DNA from: Leptospiraceae bacterium
GTDB taxonomy: Bacteria > Spirochaetota > Leptospiria > Leptospirales > Leptospiraceae
Length of the DNA: 64,000 nt
Reading direction: 5' to 3'
NCBI GenBank assembly: GCA_015075105.1
Contig: JABTUZ010000002.1
Location: 220,001-284,000 of the forward strand
Positions 1 to 7,826 of the stretch are shown here, one piece after another. A program made the position numbers and the translations under genes. The notes beneath the pieces were generated by a model that was given only the letters and a program-made list of their open reading frames with translations, had not been told where the DNA came from and did not search any database. How positions within the stretch are numbered: position 1 is the stretch's first letter; the number at the start of each line of letters is the position of its first letter.

Positions 1-114
1 TTCTTCGAGAATGGAGTTCCCACCCCGGTAACCATGATTGCGGGGGGTTCTTACCTCTCCAAGAGAAAAACTACTCGCTATAATAGGCTAATAAGACACA
101 AGCCCGACGAATAG
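1..114 (+). CDS. 3' end of a DUF1564-like protein (partial at window edge)
   Basis: The first 38 codons of frame 1 are open and end at TAG (112-114). They encode a basic tail, ENGVPTPV followed by YLSKRKTTRYNRLIRHKP. This closely matches the C-terminus of the broken gene at 24587-25046 (FGVPPKV followed by YLSKRKTIRYNRLIRHKK), so the two are paralogues. The GVP motif and basic tail recall the Leptospira multicopy family DUF1564, whose function is unknown. Only the tail lies in the window, so integrity of the gene cannot be judged. Confidence 0.5.
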   Translation, partial: FFENGVPTPVTMIAGGSYLSKRKTTRYNRLIRHKPDE

Positions 115-150
115 AAAAAAATACCTGACCAAAACCACTCAAAACTGCCA

Positions 151-175
151 AATAAAAAACCAATATAAAATGGTT
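151..175 (-). terminator. weak intrinsic terminator after the PBP gene
   Basis: Read on the minus strand just beyond the PBP stop, AACCA and TGGTT form a 5-bp stem around an 8-base loop, followed by TTTTTATT. The stem is short and AT-rich, so this is only a possible terminator. Confidence 0.35.
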
Positions 176-189
176 AAAAGTGCTTGTAC

Positions 190-2418
190 CTAACCTTTTG
201 GTTTTTCTTCCGGCGATGTAATTATTTCATCTTTTTGAATACTTTCATTTTTTTCATCATTGGTTTTTTCAAAAGTTTCTTCACGGTTTGGAATTGAATC
301 GGATTCATTTGAAAAAAAATCTTTATCTTTCATACCGGGAAACGTACTTTGTGCAAAATTTGCCCACACAGATCCGGCATTACTTGCTCCACTGCCATCA
401 AATGGAAATCCAGCATCATGCCCAATCCAAACTACAGTAACATTTTTCGGAACAAGCCCTACAAACCAAATATCATGAACTCCCTTTGCTCCTGAATATT
501 TTTTTTTGACAATTTCGTCAGTTTGAACTGTTCCAGATTTTCCGGCTGCGGGAAATGCTAAAAAATCTCCTGATTTATTTCGTCTCTTTCCTATCCATTC
601 AGCAGTTCCTTCTTCTTCAAATACAGATTCCATTAAATGTAAAATAGATTCACATGTAGCTTTTGAAAAAATTTGTTCAGGTTGAATGAAAGAAGTATCT
701 TCCCATAGAACTTCTCCTGATTTACTTTCAATTTTTAGAATTAATTTTGGTGAAATAGAAACACCGCCATTAGAAATTGAAGAGTACAGGATTGCAAGTT
801 CCAAAGGTGTTAGCTCTGCTGAGCCAAGTGCAATTGTTAAATTACTTGGGAATCTTCTCGTGTAGCTAAAAAAATCCAGTCCCAAAGCTCTGCCCATATA
901 AGACTTAAATTTTTCGATCCCAATTTCATTTAAAACTTTTACTGCAGTTGTGTTTACGGATTGTGCGATAACTTGTTTTAGAGGGATGCTCCCCTTATAT
1001 CCCTTATACCAATTCTTTGGAGAATACCCACCAATTGAAATAGGTTCATCAATCAGAGTAGAATTTTCGTTTATGATTTGTTCTTCTATTGCAGCCGCAT
1101 ATAAAAAACCTTTTAGGGCGGATCCCGGCTGGCGTTTCATGGAAGTGATTCTATTGATCTGGCCACCTGAATCATTTATAGTATATCCTCCAACAGCTGC
1201 TTTAATAAAACCAGTGTTTGAATCCAAGGAAATCAAAGCTCCATTCAATCCAGATTCGGTATGTTTTAAATTTTTATCTGAAGAAGTTTTTTTTAATTTT
1301 GTTCTAATTTTTTCAACTCCTCTTCTTAAAGCAGAAATCGCATTTGCCTGCACTTTAGAATCTATAGACGTAAAAACTTGCATTCCACCTTCATTGATTA
1401 TTTCTTCAGGGAAATTTTTTCTTAAATACTCAATTGCGTATTCATTCACATCGGGTGCAGAATTAAATCGAAAATATCTACTCGCACCATAAAGCCCGAT
1501 AGTCCCGGAAGAACTTTCTTTTTCTGAAGATTCTACATTGTATAATTTTTTGAAGTCTCCTATAATTTTTTTCTTTTCACTATTTTTTAAATGGGAGTCT
1601 CGAATCAAAGTCTCAATAACGATATCTTGTTTTTTTAGAGATATTTGAATATTATTTAGTGGGCTGTATCTTGCAGGAGAAGGAAATATTCCAACAATCA
1701 TAGATGCTTCAGCGGCAGTGAGTGACCAAGGAGGTTTTCTAAAATAAAACCAGCTTGCTTCTTCAGCTCCGATTCTTCCTTCACCCATATAAATTTTATT
1801 CAAGTAAAGACAAAGAATTTCATTTTTGTTGTAAATTTCTTCAATTACAAAGGCAGTGTAAGTTTCGTATATTTTTCTTAGAATTGCAGGAGTCGATCTG
1901 GAAGTAAAAAGATTTCTTCCAAGTTGTTGTGTGATAGTTCCCGCACCTTCTTTAATATCCAAAGAAAGTATATTTCTTAGCGCAGCGCGAAACATTCCCC
2001 TGAAAGAAACTCCCTTATGATTAAAAAATTCTCTATCTTCAGATGACACTGTAGCCTTATTGAGCCAATTCATCTTTGAACAATTTTTTGAAGATATTCT
2101 GGAAATTCTTTCTGGAATATATTCACCGAGAAGTACTTTGTTTATTCCGTAAATTTTAATTGTAGGTTTTGCTTGAAAACTACCTGTCCCTTCCATCCAT
2201 AACTTATAGTTTTTTAAAGAAGATACTATGGAAGTCTTATCTAACCTAAATTGAATATAGACTCCACCAAATAAGATGGCACTTGCTATTACTGAGAATA
2301 AAACAGAATACGATAAAATTTTTTTCCAATGGAGTTCTAAAAAAATCTTTATACTGTCCAAAGCAGAACCCATCTTTTGCAAGATGGGTTTTAGATTTTT
2401 TATGAGACGTTCGAGCAT
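190..2418 (-). CDS. class A penicillin-binding protein (transglycosylase/transpeptidase), divergent
   Basis: Bifunctional peptidoglycan synthase, 742 residues, anchored by a membrane helix at about 36-55 with the catalytic domains in the periplasm. The GT51 domain shows SSEDREFFNHKG (catalytic Glu127) and EGAGTITQQLGRN (157-169). The transpeptidase domain has S433-A-L-K436, S487-V-N489 and K627-S-G629, so all three active-site motifs are present but in less usual forms (SVN, KSG). The tail is acidic and rich in Glu, Asp and Asn. It starts 6 bp after the stop of the propeller gene on the same strand and is probably cotranscribed with it. A second, different class A PBP lies at 40345. Confidence 0.9.
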   Translation of the reverse strand: MLERLIKNLKPILQKMGSALDSIKIFLELHWKKILSYSVLFSVIASAILFGGVYIQFRLDKTSIVSSLKNYKLWMEGTGSFQAKPTIKIYGINKVLLGEYIPERISRISSKNCSKMNWLNKATVSSEDREFFNHKGVSFRGMFRAALRNILSLDIKEGAGTITQQLGRNLFTSRSTPAILRKIYETYTAFVIEEIYNKNEILCLYLNKIYMGEGRIGAEEASWFYFRKPPWSLTAAEASMIVGIFPSPARYSPLNNIQISLKKQDIVIETLIRDSHLKNSEKKKIIGDFKKLYNVESSEKESSSGTIGLYGASRYFRFNSAPDVNEYAIEYLRKNFPEEIINEGGMQVFTSIDSKVQANAISALRRGVEKIRTKLKKTSSDKNLKHTESGLNGALISLDSNTGFIKAAVGGYTINDSGGQINRITSMKRQPGSALKGFLYAAAIEEQIINENSTLIDEPISIGGYSPKNWYKGYKGSIPLKQVIAQSVNTTAVKVLNEIGIEKFKSYMGRALGLDFFSYTRRFPSNLTIALGSAELTPLELAILYSSISNGGVSISPKLILKIESKSGEVLWEDTSFIQPEQIFSKATCESILHLMESVFEEEGTAEWIGKRRNKSGDFLAFPAAGKSGTVQTDEIVKKKYSGAKGVHDIWFVGLVPKNVTVVWIGHDAGFPFDGSGASNAGSVWANFAQSTFPGMKDKDFFSNESDSIPNREETFEKTNDEKNESIQKDEIITSPEEKPKG

Positions 2419-2424
2419 TATTTT

Positions 2425-3633
2425 TTATTCGTGAAAACTAACACCGTCCAAACCAATAGCCCATATATTTTTTTCGGTTGGATGAATGGACACTTGATTA
2501 ATTCTATTTCCGGCAAGACCATTTTCTTTTTTGTAAGTTACCCAAGAAATTCCGTTGTCTAATGAAATATTCAATCCGTTATCAGTGCCTATGATGATTT
2601 TTCCGGATTGACCAATCAGAATAGAATTCACATTTGTTTTTCCTCCAATTCCTGACCAAGTATCTAAATTGGTAATATTTGATTTGCTCAAACCATTTTC
2701 TGAACCAATATAAATATCACCGTTAGGCGATATTGCAATACTGTAAATTTGCTCTCCCATATTCGGAGCGTTCTCGCCGAGTCTTTTCCATAATTTTTTT
2801 GTACCCCCAAAAAGTCCTTTTGACTCTGAAAATACATACAATCCCTTATTCGTTCCAATAAATACTTTACCGTCTTGGGAAGTTGCAGTCGAAAAGACTC
2901 TTTCTTTAAACTCTCCTTCCATAATTGCCCATGTCAAGCCCTGATCTTTGGAAATTGCAATACCTCCTCTTGTAGCAGCATAAATTACGTTAGGCGATAT
3001 TGCTATATCATATATTTCGTTTGAGGGAAGTCCCTGGGAGGTAGTAAACTGTGTCCATGAGTTTCCATTATTTGAAGTTTTCCATACCCCACCTTTAGTA
3101 TCCCCACTGCCGGCAATCCAGATTGCTTTCTCATCAGAAGTAATTTTATTAATAGTTGCAAGATTAATTCCAAGCACTTGCGGCACAATCTTTCTCCATG
3201 ATTTTCCTTTATCATTGCTTAAAAAGAGCACACCACTTTCTGTTCCTAAAAAGATATTCCCATTTGGGGCAATATTAATTCCGGTAAATTTATTGCCTTG
3301 CCCTGGGTTTTGATTTTTCCAGCGAAGACCACTTTCCAAATTCACATCAAAAGTAATATAAGCTCCAAAAACCCATCCGGTTTTATTTTTTGGAAGATTG
3401 ATTTTATACCAATAGTCCGTGAATTCTTCTATAGTAGATTCATTGATTGATCTTTCGACTGCATTTAGTATATCACCTCGTTTTACTTGGGTTACCTCTG
3501 TTCCACCCTGGGATGCGATATTTCGTACGATTAAAGACCTTGCAGTAACCTTAATTTTCCCGGGTTGAAAAGAAGATTCAGCGAATACAGAAAAAACAGA
3601 AAGTGCTGCAACAAAGAAGATAATTTTTTTCAC
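2425..3633 (-). CDS. secreted SH3b-domain and Asp-box beta-propeller protein
   Basis: 402 residues with a signal peptide (1-19, cut near FAES). Residues about 28-115 look like a bacterial SH3 domain (SLIVRN, then VKRGDIL, then GWVFGAYI). The rest is a propeller of about seven repeats with Asp-box motifs such as NDKGKSW, NNGNSW, KDQGLTW and LDNGISW. Such propellers bind ligands or proteins; no catalytic residues are evident. The start is GTG, chosen because AAGGA lies 8 bases upstream. Directly upstream of the class A PBP, it may be a periplasmic wall-binding partner, which is inference. Confidence 0.8.
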   Translation of the reverse strand: MKKIIFFVAALSVFSVFAESSFQPGKIKVTARSLIVRNIASQGGTEVTQVKRGDILNAVERSINESTIEEFTDYWYKINLPKNKTGWVFGAYITFDVNLESGLRWKNQNPGQGNKFTGINIAPNGNIFLGTESGVLFLSNDKGKSWRKIVPQVLGINLATINKITSDEKAIWIAGSGDTKGGVWKTSNNGNSWTQFTTSQGLPSNEIYDIAISPNVIYAATRGGIAISKDQGLTWAIMEGEFKERVFSTATSQDGKVFIGTNKGLYVFSESKGLFGGTKKLWKRLGENAPNMGEQIYSIAISPNGDIYIGSENGLSKSNITNLDTWSGIGGKTNVNSILIGQSGKIIIGTDNGLNISLDNGISWVTYKKENGLAGNRINQVSIHPTEKNIWAIGLDGVSFHE

Positions 3634-3769
3634 AATAATTGTCCTTGAAAGAAAATTTTAAGTTAATAGGAAAATATTTTTTGTTATGAATATAGTCCAG
3701 TAAATTTTTTTATGATTTTAAAATGTTTTGAATGCAATAAAAATTTTTTAGATCCCTGAATTCAACTTA

Positions 3770-4651
3770 TTAAACAAATTTCGGGTTCGTTATTTGAAAC
3801 TCTTTAATTTTACGATAGAGAGTTCTTTCTGAAATCCCAAGAATAGCGGCGGCTTTATTTCTGTTCCAGTTTACGAACTCTAAATTTTTTATAAGAATTT
3901 CTTTTTCGTAATCAACTAAAGGAATACCGGCAACAATATTCAAATTTCTAGTAATTCTGTTTGGTGAAAAAATTTCAGAAGGAATTTCTTTTTCATCCAA
4001 AGAATTTTTCTTTGAAAAAATAATTACTCTTTCTATAAAGTTTTCTAATTCTCTGATATTTCCAGACCAGTGATAATTATACAAAAAAGATTCAAAACCT
4101 TTATCGACCGATTGGATATTCTTATTGTGCTTGGAAGAAAAATTTACGATGAAATAATTTACCAACTCGGCAATTTCCTCTCTTCTATTTCGTAGAGGAG
4201 AAATAAGAATTTTAATTTTGTTGATTCGAAAATATAAATCTTCCCTGAAAATTTTTTCTGAAACAAGTTTACTTAAAGATGAGCTTGAAAAAAAAACAAA
4301 CCGAATATGTTTGTAATTATTTTCACAATTGTTTATCCATTGAAGTAGTAAACCTTGCGATTCGAGATTCAATATTTCTAATCTGTCGATCCAAAGATAC
4401 ACCAACTCATTTTGTGGAAATTTGGAGAGGATTTCTTCTAAGACAAAGTTGGAGAGAATTGAGCTGTCTATTTTTAAATGATACTTGCTTTCCTCTATGT
4501 TGGCAAAAATATACTCTGCGTAAGTATCTTTTCCGGTACCTGATTCTCCCTCGATCAAAACAGACAATTTATTTTGAGCAATTTGATCTAACAGATCTTT
4601 GGTTTTTTGAGTTTCTTTGGATTTACCGAATACGATTTGTTTTTCTGTCAT
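3770..4651 (-). CDS. AAA+/Fis-type regulator resembling sigma-54 activators but lacking the GAFTGA loop
   Basis: 293 residues without a receiver domain. Walker A GESGTGK is at 35-41. FREDLYFRIN (135-144) and WSGNIREL (195-202) are hallmarks of the sigma-54 activator AAA+ domain, and residues 255-284 form a Fis-type HTH (NKAAAILGISERTLYRKI). About 40 residues between Walker A and FREDLY are missing compared with the family, including GAFTGA, and Walker B reads LVYLWIDRL rather than hhhhDE. It may have become a DNA-binding regulator that does not remodel sigma-54 holoenzyme. It lies between a vWA-like gene and the propeller gene. Confidence 0.8.
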   Translation of the reverse strand: MTEKQIVFGKSKETQKTKDLLDQIAQNKLSVLIEGESGTGKDTYAEYIFANIEESKYHLKIDSSILSNFVLEEILSKFPQNELVYLWIDRLEILNLESQGLLLQWINNCENNYKHIRFVFFSSSSLSKLVSEKIFREDLYFRINKIKILISPLRNRREEIAELVNYFIVNFSSKHNKNIQSVDKGFESFLYNYHWSGNIRELENFIERVIIFSKKNSLDEKEIPSEIFSPNRITRNLNIVAGIPLVDYEKEILIKNLEFVNWNRNKAAAILGISERTLYRKIKEFQITNPKFV

Positions 4652-4692
4652 AGGCTCGAACTCTTAAAAAGAAAATAATCTATGCAGATTGG

Positions 4693-6210
4693 CTATTTAA
4701 TTTCATAAACTCTTCCTTTGATAAAACATTTAAGAAAATTTTCTTGGCTTTGTTTTATATAGTTACCGATTTCTCTCGGAGAAAAAGTAAGCATAGAAGG
4801 AGTGAGCCTTGGATTGAGGGTGGTATGATTCGGGATATTGGAAAACCCGAATGAATTGTTGCTATCTCTTACAAAAGTAGTCTTGACAGTTATCTCTTTT
4901 TCTAGATAGGATTCATCTATTTTGGGAATTTTTAACCATATAGATAAGTCGTTAGATTTTATTAATACTTTTTTATAGTCAGGAAGAGTATTGGATTTTT
5001 TATTTTGTAAAATACTATTTACGATTGACTTTATATTGTTATGAACCTTCCCTTTTTCTAAAACTTTCTTTTGATATACAGACTCATAAATTTCTACCAT
5101 ATTTCCAAAATATGGATAAGCAACTTTAGAATAGACTTGCGAAGACGGGATCAAAACTTTATTTAAAGAATCGAAATCTCTTTCAGTTTTTTCAAACCCG
5201 TCTGTTAAAAAAACCTTTCCGTCATTTATAAAAATTGTTTTCAATCCATCAGAGCTGCCTAACTTTTGGTAGTGAGTAATATACTGTAAGCCATTTTTGT
5301 TTTTCCTTCCTGCTTTCTTGTAAATTTCCATTATCGTACTGTCAAAATACGAGCCTGTAATTATGTACACCTCATAGTCCAAACGAGTTAGAGAAGACAC
5401 AACCTCTGAAAAATCAAATGGATCGCTTTTGGGTTTTGAGCCTGTAGCAATAATAAACTTTTTATTTTTCGTTTTTGATTCTTGGAGATTTCTAAAAGAG
5501 TAAAAAATAGAATCTCTTACATCTTCTAAAAATATTTTTTCTTTGTGAAAATTTGCTAAATTGTTTAGGACTTCTGAATTTCCAATCGAAGGAGAAATAA
5601 ATTTTGGTTTTTTTCTAGAAGGAAATATTAAACCGATAGATACATTAGATATGTCTTTAATTTCTCGAATCAAACTTTCTAAGTTTTGCCTTTCTTCCAT
5701 AAATCCGGGAGACGGGTCTATAAGAAAAAATATTTCTTCTTTTTCAAGTCCATGTATTGGTTCAGATTTCTTTTTCTCTGGTAAAAAATTTAAAGTCTTT
5801 CGGATATGTTTTTCAAACGAGTTAAAAAAATCAGCTCGAATTACAGTATCGTTTTGGCTGACAAACCTACCCCTGCAATTGTAAACCCTTGAAGAAATCG
5901 AAGTCGAGTCCGTGATTTCTACTTCGCTTAAAAAAAGATAATCCGCTTCTAACTCTGTGCATTTATTAGAAAGGAATTGTTTAGAAAAAGTTTTTGGAAG
6001 TAGATTTGAGTAATTTTTTATTTTAGAAACATCTATCAAAAAATTTTCTTCTGCATAGAAACCGGACAATTCAGCAAGAGAGATTTCGCTAATGTTGTGA
6101 ATTCTATTGTTTTCGGAAAAATCTTTTCTTAAAATTACCGGTAGAAATGCAATTTCTGAAGCAAAGATTTCGATAATAAAGAAAAAAAACAAAACTACAG
6201 CTATTTTCAT
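4693..6210 (-). CDS. secreted protein of unknown function, possible degenerate vWA-like domain
   Basis: 505 residues beginning with a strong signal peptide (MKIAVVLFFFFIIEIFAS). The middle (about 155-300) alternates hydrophobic strands and helices: EEIFFLIDPSPGFMEER, VSIGLIFPSR, KFIIATGSKP and YEVYIITGSYF. This resembles a von Willebrand factor A fold in which the MIDAS DxSxS has become DPSPG. The C-terminal 200 residues are unrecognised. The AAA+ regulator follows 41 bp downstream. The fold suggestion is inference; export is well supported. Confidence 0.6.
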   Translation of the reverse strand: MKIAVVLFFFFIIEIFASEIAFLPVILRKDFSENNRIHNISEISLAELSGFYAEENFLIDVSKIKNYSNLLPKTFSKQFLSNKCTELEADYLFLSEVEITDSTSISSRVYNCRGRFVSQNDTVIRADFFNSFEKHIRKTLNFLPEKKKSEPIHGLEKEEIFFLIDPSPGFMEERQNLESLIREIKDISNVSIGLIFPSRKKPKFISPSIGNSEVLNNLANFHKEKIFLEDVRDSIFYSFRNLQESKTKNKKFIIATGSKPKSDPFDFSEVVSSLTRLDYEVYIITGSYFDSTIMEIYKKAGRKNKNGLQYITHYQKLGSSDGLKTIFINDGKVFLTDGFEKTERDFDSLNKVLIPSSQVYSKVAYPYFGNMVEIYESVYQKKVLEKGKVHNNIKSIVNSILQNKKSNTLPDYKKVLIKSNDLSIWLKIPKIDESYLEKEITVKTTFVRDSNNSFGFSNIPNHTTLNPRLTPSMLTFSPREIGNYIKQSQENFLKCFIKGRVYEIK

Positions 6211-6284
6211 AAGAAATATTTTTTATGAATTTTGCTTAGTTTGTAGTTTTGTTTTAATAATATCAATTTTTTATAAATTTTTTG

Positions 6285-6623
6285 TTACATAACGCCTTGT
6301 ACAATTTTTGGATGTGGCTTTAATGAACAGTTTATTCCACCGACATCAATCGTCAAAAAATTTATCAGCAAAACATCTTCTGCACATTTGTGCACATCGG
6401 ATCTCTTGTAATATAAATCATCTTGAACATTCGCAAGACGGTTGGCTAACAAAGCAGTCACAGAAGGATTGCCACCTGCGGTAGCTCCAAGAATTGCTCT
6501 TTCTAAGATCAATAATTTCGCTTCCTTCCCACTCATTGTATCGGGTGTAACATCAGCTTTATCTAACATCATGCAGTTTCCTAAAGCAAACACAAAAGTT
6601 AGAATGAAAAAATTTTTAATCAT
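6285..6623 (-). CDS. small TIGR04452-like lipoprotein
   Basis: 112 residues from the ATG at 6623. That start is chosen over an upstream in-frame ATG (6668) because GGAGA sits 6 bases before it and it yields a compact lipoprotein signal ending FALGNC (Cys17). The mature part has KEAKLLILERAILGA, LANRLANVQDDLYYKRSDVHKCAEDV and a late Cys. I recall this pattern from the Leptospira TIGR04452 lipoprotein family, whose function is unknown. It faces lipL21 divergently across 384 bp. Confidence 0.65.
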   Translation of the reverse strand: MIKNFFILTFVFALGNCMMLDKADVTPDTMSGKEAKLLILERAILGATAGGNPSVTALLANRLANVQDDLYYKRSDVHKCAEDVLLINFLTIDVGGINCSLKPHPKIVQGVM

Positions 6624-6648
6624 ATTATTCTCCAAGAGAAATCTACTA

Positions 6649-6707
6649 ACATAGAGACAACCATGCACTACCAGTCAATTAAATTTTTATAATGCTACAT
6701 AGAGACA
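6649..6707. promoter_or_regulatory. 11-bp direct repeats flanking a possible -35 box upstream of the TIGR04452-like gene
   Basis: ACATAGAGACA occurs twice, at 6649-6659 and 6697-6707. Between the copies, on the minus strand, lies TTGACT (6673-6678), a good -35 for the gene starting at 6623. The proximal copy overlaps the likely -10. The arrangement looks like a pair of regulator sites, but no -10 of good quality is visible. Confidence 0.35.
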
Positions 6708-7007
6708 TTAGAGCATAATTGTTTTAATTTTTGCAAAAATAGAAAATTCAACCGATTGCTTAGTTTCTTGGAATACTGTCACATTTATAATGTATCAATT
6801 AAAGTCTTAACCGCTATGAATACTAAATTTTCTTATATTTTTGCGTATTAATTATAAAATAATCCTTTTGGATCTGCTATTTATTAAAAAATGACACAAA
6901 AAAGACATATTTTGGAAAAAAATTTTTTCCTTTCTAAAATATTGCTTTCAAAAAAAAATCAATCGTGCAATTATGGTACTTAACTCTAAATTAGTAAGGA
7001 GAAATTA
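6708..7007. other. AT-rich intergenic region upstream of lipL21
   Basis: This is the rest of the divergent gap before lipL21. It is very AT-rich with many A and T tracts and has no open frame or RNA gene that I can support. The lipL21 Shine-Dalgarno (AAGGAG, about 6996-7001) is clear. A promoter is expected here, but I could not choose a convincing -35/-10 pair. Confidence 0.5.
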
Positions 7008-7568
7008 ATGAAAAAGAGTCTTTTGATTTTAATGGTCGGTATTATCGGCTACATCGGATGTGGCAGCACAGACACTGGTCAAAGAGATGCTACTACTACA
7101 GGCGATGGTGGTTGGATTTTTGAAGGTTGGGGAGGCCCACCTGAAGTAAGAGCCGACAAAAAAACACCAAAGGACACAGCTCCAAAAGATTGGTACTACA
7201 TGAAATATCCGGCTAGGGCATCTGCAAAAGCGGTTGCTAAGAAAAGCCAGGCTATGATGCAGTCAACCTGTCGTGAAGCTGCAAGACTACAAGGTGCAAA
7301 CGATGTAGTTAAGAAGATGATCGGAGAGTCAATCGAAGGTGCATCTGGAGTATCTGATGGAGAATCTACAGGTTCTGTAATCGTGTCTCAAAGCGCTGGT
7401 GTTGTAAAAGGCGTTGGAGCTTATGATTGTAAAGCAACCGGTCCAGGTTCTGATCCAAAAGATGTTTCTAAAGACAACTGGGAAGAATGCCAGTGTGTTA
7501 TCTATGCTAAATTTGAAGGCGGAAAAGATGCTCTAGTTGCAAAAGCTAAAGCTATCGAAAACAAGTAA
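7008..7568 (+). CDS. lipL21: outer-membrane lipoprotein LipL21
   Basis: 186 residues, the length expected for LipL21. The lipoprotein signal ends GYIGC (Cys18). The mature sequence contains FEGWGGPPEVR, KTPKDTAPKDWYYMKY, AKKSQAMMQSTCREAARLQG, VIVSQSAGVVKGVGAYDCKA and WEECQCVIYAKF. From memory these match LipL21, an abundant surface lipoprotein first described in pathogenic Leptospira. Start supported by AAGGAG 6 bases upstream. The gene is monocistronic, followed by a strong terminator. Its molecular role is not established. Confidence 0.85.
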   Translation: MKKSLLILMVGIIGYIGCGSTDTGQRDATTTGDGGWIFEGWGGPPEVRADKKTPKDTAPKDWYYMKYPARASAKAVAKKSQAMMQSTCREAARLQGANDVVKKMIGESIEGASGVSDGESTGSVIVSQSAGVVKGVGAYDCKATGPGSDPKDVSKDNWEECQCVIYAKFEGGKDALVAKAKAIENK

Positions 7569-7585
7569 TTCCCTTCGTTTTATGC

Positions 7586-7625
7586 AAAACAACCCAAAAG
7601 TAATTCCTTTGGGTTGTTTTTTTTT
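7586..7625 (+). terminator. strong intrinsic terminator after lipL21
   Basis: A perfect 13-bp stem pairs 7586-7598 (AAAACAACCCAAA) with 7608-7620 around a 9-base loop. An uninterrupted T run follows. Confidence 0.9.
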
Positions 7626-7742
7626 ACTTATCATTTAAAATTTTACATAAAATAGAAGCAAAAACTATTTTACCAATACAAGCCAGCTATTGCTATTTCT
7701 TCTGTGAAGCTGTATTTTTTTGAATATTTTTGTATATTTTGC

Positions 7743-7770
7743 TTGTATATTTTTTATTTGATTTTATAAT
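7743..7770 (+). promoter_or_regulatory. sigma-70-type promoter of the 510-residue lipoprotein gene
   Basis: TTGTAT (7743-7748), a 16-bp spacer and a perfect TATAAT (7765-7770), placed 57 bp before the start codon. The -35 matches four of six consensus bases. Confidence 0.6.
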
Positions 7771-7792
7771 GTTATCCAATATACAGAATTTA

Positions 7793-7808
7793 TTTACTAA
7801 TTAGTAAA
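7793..7808. promoter_or_regulatory. 16-bp perfect palindrome in the 5' leader
   Basis: TTTACTAATTAGTAAA is its own reverse complement. It lies between the predicted transcription start and the Shine-Dalgarno (AAAGGAG) of the gene at 7827. It could be an operator for a dimeric repressor; the lipL21 leader carries a related half (AAATTAGTAAGG). Confidence 0.4.
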
Positions 7809-7826
7809 ATTAAAGGAGATTTTGAT

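Noticed and set aside
950-1492. 180-codon plus-strand frame inside the PBP gene
   Set aside because: It lies antisense to well-conserved transpeptidase coding sequence; its protein has no family pattern. The same holds for the other long antisense frames, for example 59492-60010 and 38005-38484.
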